A stretch of 64,000 nucleotides of DNA from Hypomyces perniciosus (taxonomy: Eukaryota > Ascomycota > Sordariomycetes > Hypocreales > Hypocreaceae). This document shows positions 43,663 to 54,786 of this stretch, one piece after another. Made by a program: the position numbers and the translations under genes. The notes under the pieces were generated by a model. The model did no database searches and was not told the origin of the DNA. It saw only the letters and a program-made list of their open reading frames with translations. How positions within the stretch are numbered: the stretch's first letter is position 1; each line of letters begins with the position of its first letter. The stretch is taken from the NCBI GenBank assembly GCA_008477525.1, contig SPDT01000006.1:275501-339500 (forward strand). The letters run 5' to 3'.

Positions 43663-44735
43663 CTATAGGTAACGTTGGTGATGGGGGTGTGATGGAAAGG
43701 GCCAAGAAGAGCCCCAATTGTGCGTCTTTTTGACTTCTTCAGAGAACTTAATTCGAAGGATCCTCGAGTCCACTGACTGACAGTCCCCACGTGGGCTCCG
43801 GTTGAGACACCGTTCGTTGACCGGAGTTGCGGCCCCGCCTCATAGACCGGTGACTATGGGACCGGCCGGGGATGTGAGATCGGGGGACAGAAGGGCTTGG
43901 GTGCATGCAGGCGTTTGTAATGGCTAGCTTATGGGAGAAGAGGCTATTCAGGCCGGGCATTATCACGGCATTTCTCCGTGGTTCGGGGGCACTTGCGGTT
44001 GGACCTCCGGTAGTTCCCGTGGTCGGCTATTAGTGTTATCCAAGATCTGTGCTGATGGCAGATCAGATACTACTATTGAACTCATACTTGCGCTTTTTAT
44101 GATCACGCATAGACTGCCCTTGAAACACTACACTCCATCCACCCGACCCGACTCGACTCGTATCAGTATAAGTATTGAGTTGTCTAAAGAGACTAAGTGG
44201 TTATCCTCAACTCTATTGTCAGCTCAGCAACAAGCCTACCAGTAGTCAGAATAGCACCGCCTTGATTCCTGAGCGCTGTGGGTATTATAGTATTGTTTTC
44301 GATACACGCCCCAAGGAATAGTTCACCTTACCATTATTACATAGCCCATATTGTTGACGGAATGTTCCATCGTGAATGTAAGAGTGTCAACCCCACCCTT
44401 ATTACTCTTGATGGATCGAATAGCCTCAGCTCAGAAAGTTCAGATCTATCACACAAAGAATTCATCTGCATATTCGCCTGCATATTTTACCCAAATATGT
44501 GACCCGTCTCTATACTATATATCAGATGCAGGCATCCTGAGTTTATTACACCTCCAACTTTCCTGTTCTCGCTGACCCCCACTTACCATCGATCTCCACG
44601 TCTCATCTTACGAGGACATACTGCGGCTGAGCTCCTATTTCCTGATATCGGAAACCCTCTGCACCAATTCTTAGCCACTCACAGTCGCTTGCTAATAGTA
44701 TTTGAAGCTTCTTATATAGTATCTCATACATAGAG
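43663..44735. other. intergenic
   Basis: Apart from a possible upstream piece of the preceding candidate exon (to about 43790), no gene is supported. This is the promoter side of the DUF218 gene. Confidence 0.45.
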
Positions 44736-45392
44736 ATGACTACAATAGACGACCAAACCCATCATGACGCCGAACTGGTGTACAACTATCACCGCATGCA
44801 AATGCCGCTCCAGCCCGCAGACGCCATCTTCTGCCTCTGCAGTCTTGATACCCGCGTCGCCGCACATGCAGCCCAACTCTGTCTCAACGGTCTAGCTCCG
44901 TACCTCATATACTCTGGAGACTCCGGTATTTTGACAAAAGGCCTGTTCTCCAAGCCCGAGGCAGAGGTCTTCGCCGACGTTGCGCGCAAAATGGGCGTCC
45001 CGGACGACAAGATCATCGTGGAGCCCAAGGCGAGGAACACGGGCGAAAACGTGCGCTTTACGTACGCCCTATTACAAGAGCGGGATTTCCTCCCCAGGTC
45101 GCTGGTTTTGGTGCAGAAACCGTACATGGAGCGGAGGACGTATGCTACGTTCAAGAAGCAGTGGCCGGACTCGTCGACGGCGTTTACAGTTACGTCTCCA
45201 CAGGTCAGTTTTGATGAGTATCCTGATGAGGATAACCCTCGGGATCTTGTTACCAGTATTATGGTCGGCGATTTGATTCGGATTCGTGAGTATCCCGCGA
45301 AGGGATTTCAGATTTCGCAGGATATTCCCGAGCAGGTCTGGGAGGCTGGGGAGAGGTTGGTTGCAGCAGGATATAATAAGCATTTGCCATGA
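44736..45392 (+). CDS. DUF218 / YdcF-like protein
   Basis: A single exon encodes 218 residues. The sequence begins LVYNYHRMQMPLQPADAIFC and LCSLDTRVAAHAAQLCLNG, followed by APYLIYSGDSGILTKG, AEVFADVARKMGVPDDKIIV, EPKARNTGENVRF and SLVLVQKPYMERRTYATFKK. This order (SGG/SGD turn, then E-x5-T-x-EN, then the K-P-Y-M-x-RR element) is the DUF218 fold found in bacterial YdcF, which binds S-adenosylmethionine, and in SanA-like proteins. The function in fungi is unknown; the short form without a membrane anchor suggests a cytosolic protein. Confidence 0.87.
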   Translation: MTTIDDQTHHDAELVYNYHRMQMPLQPADAIFCLCSLDTRVAAHAAQLCLNGLAPYLIYSGDSGILTKGLFSKPEAEVFADVARKMGVPDDKIIVEPKARNTGENVRFTYALLQERDFLPRSLVLVQKPYMERRTYATFKKQWPDSSTAFTVTSPQVSFDEYPDEDNPRDLVTSIMVGDLIRIREYPAKGFQISQDIPEQVWEAGERLVAAGYNKHLP

Positions 45393-45540
45393 GGGATATG
45401 TGCAAAATAGAGGCCGCAGATTTACAAGAGTACTTTTGCAGAATACACACAGATAGACCGAAAAGATAATTACGCGAATTATTCAGTTCGATTTATGAGT
45501 CATCTCCATATGAAGATTCTTCCTCTCATGTTGCAGTAAA

Positions 45541-47054
45541 CTATGGCTTCGACTGCTGCACTGCGTTCTCCACCGCAGCCTTCAAAAACCCTCGGAAACT
45601 CTCCAAGGCTGTATCATCATGGCCCTCAAGCCACCGACACTCGATCGAAAGGTGCTCTCTCGTGACTCGAATGAGCACTTTGAAGCCAAACACATAGCCC
45701 TGCCCGTCCGACGATAGCTTCGGTGAATCCGTCTCCATCTCTCTCTTCTTGCGCCGACGCCACGCCCGAGTCCACACTTTATCTGCTGCTCTGCCTATTC
45801 CCTCCAATCTCCCTCTATCCCAATCCCACGACAGCAATTCCAGAGCAGCAATGGCACCACTCAGGTTGTCCGCGAAGTCGCCAATGCTCTTCGGCAGAGG
45901 GAGTTTAGCAATGCTAACTTCCGTCATTGCGGGTAGGATTCCCTTTGATAGGGCTGCTTTCGTCCCCCTTGCGACATCCTGAGTCGGACGCAGCGGTTTG
46001 AAACTCCAAGCAATTGCCCAGCGACGCGTCTTGTTGCCTTGGAGGAACTCAGTGACGGCATAATTGTCAATTTTGTGTTCTTTCAGTTTGTCAATGATAT
46101 GCGTCAGGCTGGATAGAAATCCGAACATGGCAGTGTACCACTGCACTCTCTCCCGGAGAATGAGCGATTCTTCCAAGATGCGGCCAACGAAGCCGACCTC
46201 TCCGCCCTCGGTCACCATCTCATGTTTAGCACCCGTGCATGCAGTGAACGGCGGGCGAGACTTTTCAGTAGCGCTTCGAAGCATTGCTTCCTCGGATTCG
46301 TAAAATGGTGGGTTTGTCATAGTGAAGTCGATAGAGTCGATGCTCAAATCATCTAGAGGAATGAGAGCATCTTCAGGCTTGCAGCCAACGACATTGATTC
46401 GGCCCTCGAGCTCATTCAGTTTGACGTTGTTCGCCGCCCATGATAGGCTCTTCTCATTAATGTCTGCTACCTCTTAGATCCTAGATGAATCCGATGGGCG
46501 ATTTGGATTGATGAAACGCACCTGTCGCAATAAACGACCATGGCCGCTGAGTGCAACCAAGCAAGGGGTAAATGCAACTTGCTCCAGTTCCAATATCTAG
46601 TCCGACCAGCTTCCGGCCAGGTTCGTCATATGACGTCGTATCCAGGAGGTCCTTAAGCCATAAGATGTAATTGTGTCTATTTGCAACCTTCACCACATGT
46701 CAGCAACGCAAAAACAAGAAGGAAGAGCAAAGAACTTACTGGTGGGCATAGACGATCTTCGGGGAGCTCAATCCTGAGACCAAAATCCAGTTTGAGGAGC
46801 GTTTTCGTCAATTGCATAACAGCTTTCGGGTCGTTGAAGTCCAGATCGCGCCCCTTGATTCTATGTTATGTTCCCCATCAGCTTAAATGACTTGAACTAG
46901 ATTTGTGTAAGACAAACACAGCGGAGAAATCGGGGTCGGCCTTGCCAACTTCTCTGAAGTCGGGAGGCTTCGCGTATAGTCCGCGAAAGTGGCGATCTTT
47001 GGCTTCCCTTGATGGCTGTCCAAGGGAGCCTATTCGACTGTCTTGATTGACCAT
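45541..47054 (-). CDS. METTL16-type RNA N6-adenosine methyltransferase
   Basis: There are four exons, 47054-46918, 46860-46740, 46687-46522 and 46463-45541 (introns of 57, 52 and 58 nt), giving 448 residues. The N-terminus reads HFRGLYAKPPDFREVGKADP and DLDFNDPKAVMQLTKTLLK, the RNA-binding entry helix region of METTL16/RlmF proteins. The SAM-binding GLDIGTGASCIYPLL is at about 115-129 and the catalytic NPPF at 192-195 (TNPPFYES). METTL16 methylates U6 snRNA and, in animals, MAT2A hairpins; fission yeast Mtl16 methylates U6. All three introns were fixed by continuity across these conserved blocks; the first has the weak donor GTTTGT. The C-terminal part (TRRWAIAWSFKPLRPT) matches the family. 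Confidence 0.9.
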
Positions 47055-47320
47055 GCTCGTGGGTTTCGGCTCCGTGCAGCCGAGGTTATTGAAATAGCCA
47101 AGGAAGTCGGCGCTTCATTCGACGCATCAGCCGCTACCGATTCTTGTCGACCGTGATATATTATCTATTTTGAATATTCATGAAGCTATGATAGTGTCAT
47201 ATAACAATATTAATCTGAAATGTGCCATGCGATTTATGCAAGAGATTCGTTACAATCATTTACCTTTAGTAGGATATATACCGCCATCACAGCCCCTAAG
47301 ACTTGGTCGCGCAACAGCGC

Positions 47321-48323
47321 TTACGACCAGAGCATCACTCTCCACCTCCATCCCTCCAAAAGCTTCAAATCCCTTTCATCAACCTCCTCGCCAAATTCGA
47401 TGCGCTTGGTGAGTTTTTTTATCCTCTTCTGCACCGTCCTGGCAACCCGCAACGTCACCTCGTTCTGGAAGACGTACAAGACGGCAAAGACGAAGAAGGC
47501 TACACTGGCAAAGTGGCTAATACCAACCGCCGTGGCCTTGATTCGATCAATGAGACCCTTGGCTCGTTTGAACGCGTACTCGGTGTTGTTTGATGTCGAT
47601 CTGGATTCAACGTCTGAGCCACGACGGAAGAGCTTGCGCACGGCAGGGATGAAGCTCGCACTATGAGTTATATAAAATGTCAATAAACATCCTCCAATAT
47701 TGCTTGCAAGAAGGCCTGGAGACTTACATGAAACCTCCGAGGAGCCATTTGCGCCAGCGGTGTCCCTTGGCTTGTTTGGCAAGGTGACGAACTTCGCCTT
47801 CGAGTGTGCGCAGTTCCCCAAGCAAGATGCCAGTTTGATTCCGGATCTGCCACTCCAAATCCACGGCCGAGGCAACCATGCCAAAGCTCTGTCGTTGGCG
47901 TAGAAGGTGCATCAGCGCCCGCATATTGTGCTGGCAATTAGACTTGACCCCCCGAATATCGAGCGGCAAGGGCTGAGCCAGTGGAGTCTGTGCTTGCATC
48001 GGCCTCACAAACTCAGCTGGCCTGTGATAGTCATTTGGCCGTGGGGGGAAGTCGTCAGGTCGTGGGAAGTCATTGGCGCGTACTGGGAAGTCATTTGCCC
48101 GCGGCGGAAAGTCATTGGCTCGTGGAAAGGAGTTGGTTTTTGGAAGATCAGCCGTGCTCGCGGGACGCTCTGTAAGCTGCGAATCGAGTCCCGGGTGAAA
48201 GGCAGTAACAGGTGCTGATAAGACCGGAGGCGCGGACGCAACAGTGGCGAGAAATGGCTTGGATACGGGTGAGCTCATGGGCTCAGGATCCACGGTTTTC
48301 AGCGGCGTCGCCTCTGGATCCAT
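47321..48323 (-). CDS. uncharacterised membrane protein with NDFP repeats
   Basis: There are two exons, 48323-47728 and 47660-47321 (67-nt intron), giving 311 residues. The N-terminal third is Pro/Ser-rich. It is followed by a short tandem repeat (about residues 65-100) with consensus R-x-N/D-D-F-P: SFPRANDFPP, RANDFPV, RANDFPRPDDFPP, RPNDY. A helical domain follows (NMRALMHLLRQRQSFGMVAS, LGELRTLEGEVRHLAKQ), then WRKWLLGGFIASFIPAVRKL, a probable membrane or amphipathic segment, and a second membrane helix SHFASVAFFVFAVLYVF near the C-terminus. The family is not recognised. An organelle-membrane protein is possible. Confidence 0.7.
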
Positions 48324-49343
48324 GGCTGCTAAAGCACTGAGGGCCCTAACGATCTTGGGGAAGGAGAGAAAAGGGGATCGAAAAGGAAGGCTCAGGCTCA
48401 GGGAGGATGCAAGTCGGAGTTAGGCTCCAATCATTCCGCGTTGGATGGAACTCATAAGGATATCGGGATTGGAGGAGGCTGGGAATAATGAATGAGTCAG
48501 ATGGGCTGCATAATTGATACCAATTATAATTATAGACAAAAAATAAAGTTATAAGCTATTCCCTTTTCTAATATTAAGATTATGTTAATTAACTATAATT
48601 CAAAATAATTCAAAATTATATAAAGATTTATATATATTATATTAAATCTTTTTTAAATATAGTTTTTAAATAGTTGTTTTTAAATATAAGTAAATTAATA
48701 TATTTTCAAAATATAAATATAAATTAAATTTATATACATAAATAATTAAACTTGTTTTTAATAATCTATATTATAAATTTAAATGAAAAATAAAGAATTA
48801 TTTAATAAATTACTTTCAATAAAAAAAAAAAAAAAAATTATTAATAAATATTATTATTGTATTGTTACAGTTATAAGCAGTAAGGAGGCTTATCGGTAAC
48901 AGCGATTGTGGTGGGTTAGTAATGGTCACGTGACTAATCCGTAATGCTATATGATAGCGCTAAAGATAAGCAATAACATCATATATATTATATAATCAGG
49001 AACCAGGTATTGAAGAAGTTATTAAAGTATAAAGATCTTTTTTTTGCTACCAAGTTCTTATCGAGAAAAAAGAGGTGGAGAAGAAGAACGCGTCGCGTTC
49101 TTCTTACACTATAAATTGGCTGGCCGGGAAACTATCAGTGATGGAGGTCATGGCTCTTCAGACATCAGCAGGAGATGCGAACAGAGATGGAATTCAGGTG
49201 CCTACTGAAAAGGGTTGCTAAAAGGGTTGCTATACTTGCTATTCTAAACTGTACCATGTCAGTCTTCTTGACAAACTTGAAAACTTCAATCGATAATAAT
49301 CACTCACCAAGCATATATGTAAAGTAGTGAACGGTATTTCAAT
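48324..49343. other. AT-rich intergenic island
   Basis: From about 48520 to 48860 the sequence is almost entirely A/T, including an A-run of about 15 near 48822-48836, flanked by normal-composition DNA. This looks like a decayed transposon remnant, but no terminal repeats were found. The rest holds the 3' flank of the oxidase gene. No gene is visible. Confidence 0.5.
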
Positions 49344-50834
49344 TCAAGGTAGTGGGATGGCCTGGGGAAAGGTAAAGACGTTGCGGGGGTCTATATCCTT
49401 CTTAATCTGCTTGAGGCGAGGCAACGAGCTTCCATAATAGGCCTCGGGCGAGCTCTTAAGATCACGCTCAATATAGTTTTGATAGGCCTCAATATGTGGC
49501 CCTGAACTGTAGGCGGCGCGCATCTCCTTGGCAAATTTAGCACTCCAATCCAGACACTCTGGACAAATCAGACCAGGTTTAGAGTCAGAATCGCCAAACT
49601 CAGAGACGAACTCAATGCCATTCATCACACCACGATGGCTATCAAAGGCAGAAGGGGAGTTAGGCCTATTGATCTTCCCACCCCAGATATCAATAATGAT
49701 ATAGCTAGCCGAGGCAGCTTTTGGTGGATTAGTGAGATACTTGTAGATGATATCCTTCTCAGTCTCAGATAAGGGTTGGCGGTAAACCAAAGATCCACCA
49801 CGGGCATAGCGAGCATCGCCAATAACAGGATGCTCGAGCGTACCATTGTTGATCCAGGCCCAGCGAGTAGCAGCCTCATACCAAGTTCCTTCTGTAGCCT
49901 GTTTCGAAGAAGGCTTGCCAGCAAGCTCAAGAAATTTAGCTATAGCGGTATCCGCATTATTTCTATTCCCAAGAAATGTAGCTTGGATATTGAGACCCGA
50001 GTTATCCACGTTCATTCCTGCCATTATATCTTCAGTTGCGGATTTACCCCAGTTGATGTAGGCATCAATGACAGAAGAGTAGCTACTCATAGGGTAGTTG
50101 ATACTCATAGTGGTCACCTTGGAGGGGGCCCTATAGGCTTGAATCCGAAACTCAGTCACTAGTCCGAATGAGCCCCCACCAGCACCTCGTAGTGCCCAGA
50201 AGAGGTCAGAATGTGATGAGGCAGAGACGACCAGAGTATTACCATTGGCATCAATCATAGTCATGCCGACGATATTGTCAGCAGCCATGCCGTATTTGCG
50301 ACCAGTTAAACCTAAACCTCCTCCAAGAGCATGCCCACCAATGCCAACGGACGGACAGGTACCCGCGGGAATAAGGTACTGGCCGTTATTCCACAACTTG
50401 GAGTACAGCGGACCAAGGCGGAAACCGGCGCCAACAGTAGCAATGTCAGTTTTCTTGTCTATGGCAAAATTTTGCATTAAACCGAGGTCGATAACTAGAG
50501 CACCATCCTGGCCACCCTCGCTGTAACCTTCGTAGGAGTGACCACCAGACCTAGGAGCTATGGCAATACTGTTCGCAGCAGCACACTTAATAGCAGCACC
50601 AGCATCGACATTGTTGGCAGGATAATAGATAGCGCTGGGTTTGAAGTTGAAAAACAGATTGAATCCAAGTCGCTCGTCATTATAGGCGCTGGAGGAAGGA
50701 GTGATGAGTTTCGACTTGGAACTGTGAATATCCTCGAGGCATTTGATTAAGCCTATAGGTGAAGCTCTGGCGGAATTAATGAATGCAAGAGCAGCTATTC
50801 CGGTGACGACTAGCGATGTCGACGAGACGAACAT
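49344..50834 (-). CDS. secreted FAD-linked oxidase (berberine-bridge / AA7 family)
   Basis: A single exon encodes 496 residues with a signal peptide (MFVSSTSLVVTGIAALAFIN, cleavage near SARA/SP). The FAD-binding domain has RSGGHSYEGYS (His 99) and GTCPSVGIGGHALGGGLG (Cys 160), the two residues that attach FAD bicovalently in AA7 and berberine-bridge enzymes. WALRGAGGGSFGLVTEF completes the FAD site, and the BBE C-terminal motif is YYGSSLPRLKQIKKDIDP followed by NVFTFPQAI. Such enzymes oxidise oligosaccharides to lactones or act on secondary metabolites. The gene is intronless and uses many A/T-ending codons compared with its left neighbours. It lies between an AT island and the transposon-rich region, so transfer or relocation is possible. 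No biosynthetic partners are nearby. Confidence 0.9.
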   Translation of the reverse strand: MFVSSTSLVVTGIAALAFINSARASPIGLIKCLEDIHSSKSKLITPSSSAYNDERLGFNLFFNFKPSAIYYPANNVDAGAAIKCAAANSIAIAPRSGGHSYEGYSEGGQDGALVIDLGLMQNFAIDKKTDIATVGAGFRLGPLYSKLWNNGQYLIPAGTCPSVGIGGHALGGGLGLTGRKYGMAADNIVGMTMIDANGNTLVVSASSHSDLFWALRGAGGGSFGLVTEFRIQAYRAPSKVTTMSINYPMSSYSSVIDAYINWGKSATEDIMAGMNVDNSGLNIQATFLGNRNNADTAIAKFLELAGKPSSKQATEGTWYEAATRWAWINNGTLEHPVIGDARYARGGSLVYRQPLSETEKDIIYKYLTNPPKAASASYIIIDIWGGKINRPNSPSAFDSHRGVMNGIEFVSEFGDSDSKPGLICPECLDWSAKFAKEMRAAYSSGPHIEAYQNYIERDLKSSPEAYYGSSLPRLKQIKKDIDPRNVFTFPQAIPLP

Positions 50835-52024
50835 GTTGGCATCGAAATAGGAGAGGGAATGAGGTTAAATGTAGATAATGGGAGTAGTAAGTTCGTTGAC
50901 AAACTGACTGAAACGGGGGGACATATGCAACCTAAATACTTCCTATGCAGTATAGACTACTAATGATTCTCACTCTTTTCCGGGAGTATCTAACACGAAG
51001 TAGTCGCAGTGGAGAGGCTTACGCCCGCCCGTGGCTGGTGTTTAGCGGGTTGTACTCCGTAGTAGAAGCCAGGATAGTCAGTCAAGAAAGGTCCTTTCCA
51101 TAATCAATAGAAAGAAGTAGGAAACCACGCTCATAAGTTGGCAGTTTCTGACCGAATCAATAAGCAGCTAGAGTCATTGATTGCGGCTGATGCAACTATT
51201 ATTAATCCTTGGTAATGGTTCGAGTGGATGACATTGCTGACAGGCGCGGGCGCCGGCACTTTTTGTTGTGGTGTGGGTCACGTGATCACCTGGCTCCAGC
51301 CAAACGCCCACAACACCGTGCCCTTGGCCCTCGTTGCTAGCCTAGTCTTAACATCAATACACATATTGTTTTTCCCTCAAGAGGCTTAACAGGTTATAAA
51401 GCCCTCTGTGACTTCCGCATAACAAAAATTCTCTATAATCCTGAGGGAAGACGTTATTCTACTTTTCTTTTAATTTTAAAGAACCAATCCTAAGGAAAAT
51501 CGGAAAAGTATCTCAGAAAACCTAAAATTTATAGCACCCCAGTAACCTATTAACCTATACAGAAACGCATCGAATATATATATAATTCCAACCAATAATA
51601 AGACCTAAAAGGATCTCAAAATACTTTAATCCAATCGGAATAACTATAATATCTTATTTAATATAGATGTCAGAGACCCTCTTTAGGGCAGACGGATTGG
51701 GCGAGGGGCTGCGACCTTAGGGAAGAGTAGAGGAGGTTGAAGAGCAGTCACTTAAAGGAGAAATAGGTGCTAATAAGCAGGTAATAAGCCAGAAACTAAT
51801 AGTTAAATATAGCAGCAGTAGTTTACTAGTCTTTAAAGTTTTATATCTTTAAAGACTATAGTTACTTTTATATATATATTCTAGCCTATATAATATTATA
51901 AAAGCTTTAAAGCTTTTAGTTTTTTAATAGGCTGCCCCCCTTTTTATAGCATTAACCTTAATACTAGTAAAAACTTTATATTTAACTAGCTTTTTTCTAG
52001 CTTTTAATACTTTATTATTATACT
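50835..52024. other. boundary of the AT-rich compartment
   Basis: The first 450 bp is normal composition (oxidase promoter, with TACTCCGTA at 51053-51061 and overlapping palindromes TCACGTGA and GTGATCAC at about 51278-51290). From about 51340 the sequence becomes AT-rich and lacks any reading frame. It probably consists of decayed repeats that cannot be assigned. Confidence 0.5.
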
Positions 52025-52606
52025 TGTTAAAAAGGAGGGCTAAAAAGCAAGGATCTCTATGTAATTAGGTAACCTTCCTATTCCGGCTAGACCCGGAATT
52101 AGGCCCGACGCTAGGACCGAGTCCCTGGAGGAACTTCGGTGTAAGTCAGGAAATTTCTGTTATCTTCAACGATAACAATTGAGCTAGGACTAGCTACCCC
52201 GCCTACCCTAGACTCAATACAATGGCCACAATGGCTATTGTGAAAAATCTGACCAAAATGGTTTCCTGTTTGTATAGCCGTGAGTCGATTTGGACGATTT
52301 CCTATATAAATGAATTTTGCGGAAAATAGGAATGGGGCCACGAACCCAATTCTGCCGCCGCATTCCTATTATCTAGTCGGAGGACTATTGTAGAAGACAA
52401 AGCTATTGTTTATACAATTTACTTCTACACCAGCCGCATATCACTAGATATTCTATAGCTTTCTAGCTATTAGTTCAGTTACAATTCAATTGTTCATCCA
52501 TTGTTAACCCAATTAGACTCTCAGTCGTTTCCTTATTGCTGCGTTGTATGCAGCTTCCTAGAAGCTATACATAAATGAGGTTCAGTATAACCTCGTTATT
52601 TTAACA
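52025..52606. mobile_element. solo LTR, family A copy 1
   Basis: The 582-bp unit starts TGTTAAAAAGGAGGG and ends ATTTTAACA (TG...CA with TGTTAAAA/TTTTAACA end repeats). It is bordered by the 5-bp direct repeat ATACT (52020-52024 and 52607-52611), as after LTR-retrotransposon insertion and recombination to a single LTR. A second copy lies at 56498-57078. Its base composition is more balanced than the surrounding DNA. The 76-codon antisense frame inside (52111-52341) is not a gene. Confidence 0.8.
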
Positions 52607-52748
52607 ATACTAAACAGTAATTATTTTTTATATAAATACTTTTTTAAGCTTTAAATTTAAATACTTTAATATATATTTAATAGCTTAAAAAGTTTTTAAC
52701 TTTATAGTTTAAAAGTATACTTTTATATAATTAAATTCAAAGGGTAAT

Positions 52749-53135
52749 TGTCACGACCCGACCATTATAAGAACGTGACATAGTACGTACCCGGAGGAAC
52801 CTCGGATAGATAAACCAATCAGCATTAGATCACTTGGGTCACCACGAACTATAAAGTGATCCCAGTGAGCCAACGGAAGGACTCACTATGGATCATCAGG
52901 AAAACAAGTGTAATCTAAGGTGATCCACGATTATTCCCTTTATATATATACAATTGGCTTGCCACTCATTTAGTATAGTTACTTAGACAGTCGTTAATAA
53001 ATTGCATTCACCAGAACCGCCTGTTCTATAGAATCGTGACTACGTTACCCTGCTTAGTATTCATCCCTGACCTCTCTGTCAATATAAACCCACGAACCTC
53101 GGTTTATCCCTTAAGAATTAACCCGGATTGTTACA
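52749..53135. mobile_element. solo LTR, family B
   Basis: The 387-bp unit starts TGTCACGACCCGACC and ends GATTGTTACA, bordered by the direct repeat GTAAT (52744-52748 and 53136-53140). It is unrelated in sequence to family A. The composition is balanced, unlike its AT-rich flanks. No internal region or partner LTR was found in the window. Confidence 0.75.
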
Positions 53136-53140
53136 GTAAT

Positions 53141-54786
53141 AGAGAAATTTTATATAACAAATTAACCCTTTACTATTAATATATAAATAATTTACTTTAT
53201 TGTTCTTTTTTTAATTTATTACTGTATATAAATATATTATATATATTTTTTCTTTACTTTTTTTTTCTTTTATAACTTTAATTCCTATTTACTTTTCTCT
53301 TTTCCTTTTTTTTTCTTTTTTTTTTTCTTTCTTTCTCTTTTACCCTCTCTCTCTTTATAGGCGCTTTTTCTATAAATATTCCTTCCTTTTACTTCTTATT
53401 ACCAGTTAACCTATTATATAATAACAGTTCGTTTCTTTTAATTTAGCCTACTATTATAAGTTCTCTTTTTCCTTTTATAATAAACGTCGCTACTTTATAA
53501 GTTTTTTATAATTAATTCTTTATTATAATTTCCTATTTAATATACTTACAGCTTAATTTTAAACAATAATAGTAATCCTGCAGTATTTAAAAACTTTAAT
53601 ATAATAAGCCTATCTTTACTTACAGTTAATGCTATCTTAATTGCATTTTTATTAAAATACCTTCCCTTTAAAATTATTATACCTTTATTAATAAAACGCT
53701 ATAAAGCTGCTAATAATTTAACCTAATAAATATTTTTATATAAATATAACTATTAACTACTATTAATTTATTATAAATACTTTACCTTATATTATTATTA
53801 TTTTAACCTTTTAATTAAATAAAATATAAAAAAAAAAAAAAACCTCTTTAATACTATACTAATAAATATAAATTTTATATAATTAAAAAGCAAAACTTTT
53901 TATATTAATTTATATTATATTAACTGCTTTTAAAAAATATTTTTATTATTTCTTAAATAATAAATTATATAATTTAATTGCCTATTAATTTATTAATACT
54001 ATTAACGTATTAATTTAAGATTTTTAAAAGTCTTTTATTAATAAAGTAAATATTTTAATATTACTTTTTTATTATATAATAATAGTTAATAAAAACTTAA
54101 TTTATAATAGCACTATTATAAATTTAATATAAAAAGAACTTTATATTAATGCAATAAAAGTTAAGCCTAGTTAAAAAGTAAAAAAAGAAAAAGTTTATAG
54201 TAAATAAATAATATTATTATTAAAACTTAAAGTATTTAAACCTTTAAATTACTTTTAATTAAATAAACTCTTTTACTACTATTACTGCTATTATATATAC
54301 TTTTATTTTAATATATATTTCTTTATTTATAATGGGCAGTTTTTAATTAATTATTATATAATATACTAATATACTGAAATTTTTATATTTTTTTAAGTAT
54401 ATCCTACTACTATAAAAGATTATAATAAAATACTATTTAAAAGTAAAGAGAATTAACTGTTATTTAATAGTAATATTATTGTTTATTTGCTATAAAATAT
54501 ATACTATTATAAGTTTATTTTTTATTTTTAATTAACTAGTTAAAACTATATAATACCCTACCCCTTTTCATTTTATAATATTTAATAATAATAGCAAGTT
54601 ATTTACTAGTAAATAACTGCTTATACTTTTAAATTAATTTAATATTAATAAAATTACTTTTCTTTTATTAAATATTATTAGTCTTTAAGTAATTTTTTTA
54701 TTTAATTAAATATAAATATTATATCCTTTTATATTTATAATTAATAATTTTCTTAACTTTAAATATCTCTTTAATATTAAAAAGGT
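53141..54786. other. AT-rich decayed sequence with a pyrimidine tract
   Basis: From about 53195 to 53400 the plus strand is a T/C-rich tract (CTTTTT and CTCTCT runs). The remainder is very AT-rich with no reading frame longer than about 60 codons. It is interpreted as RIP-decayed repeat DNA; no family can be named. Confidence 0.5.

Noticed and set aside
3180..49095. Other ACGCGT sites (3180, 38045, 46024, 49089) as MBF targets
   Set aside because: Their number is below chance expectation for a 6-bp word, and they lie in 3' flanks, coding exons or repeats.
52111..52341. 76-codon antisense frame (with a 94-codon version at 56529-56813)
   Set aside because: Both lie inside copies of the same LTR. 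Conservation follows from the repeat, and no protein family is recognisable.
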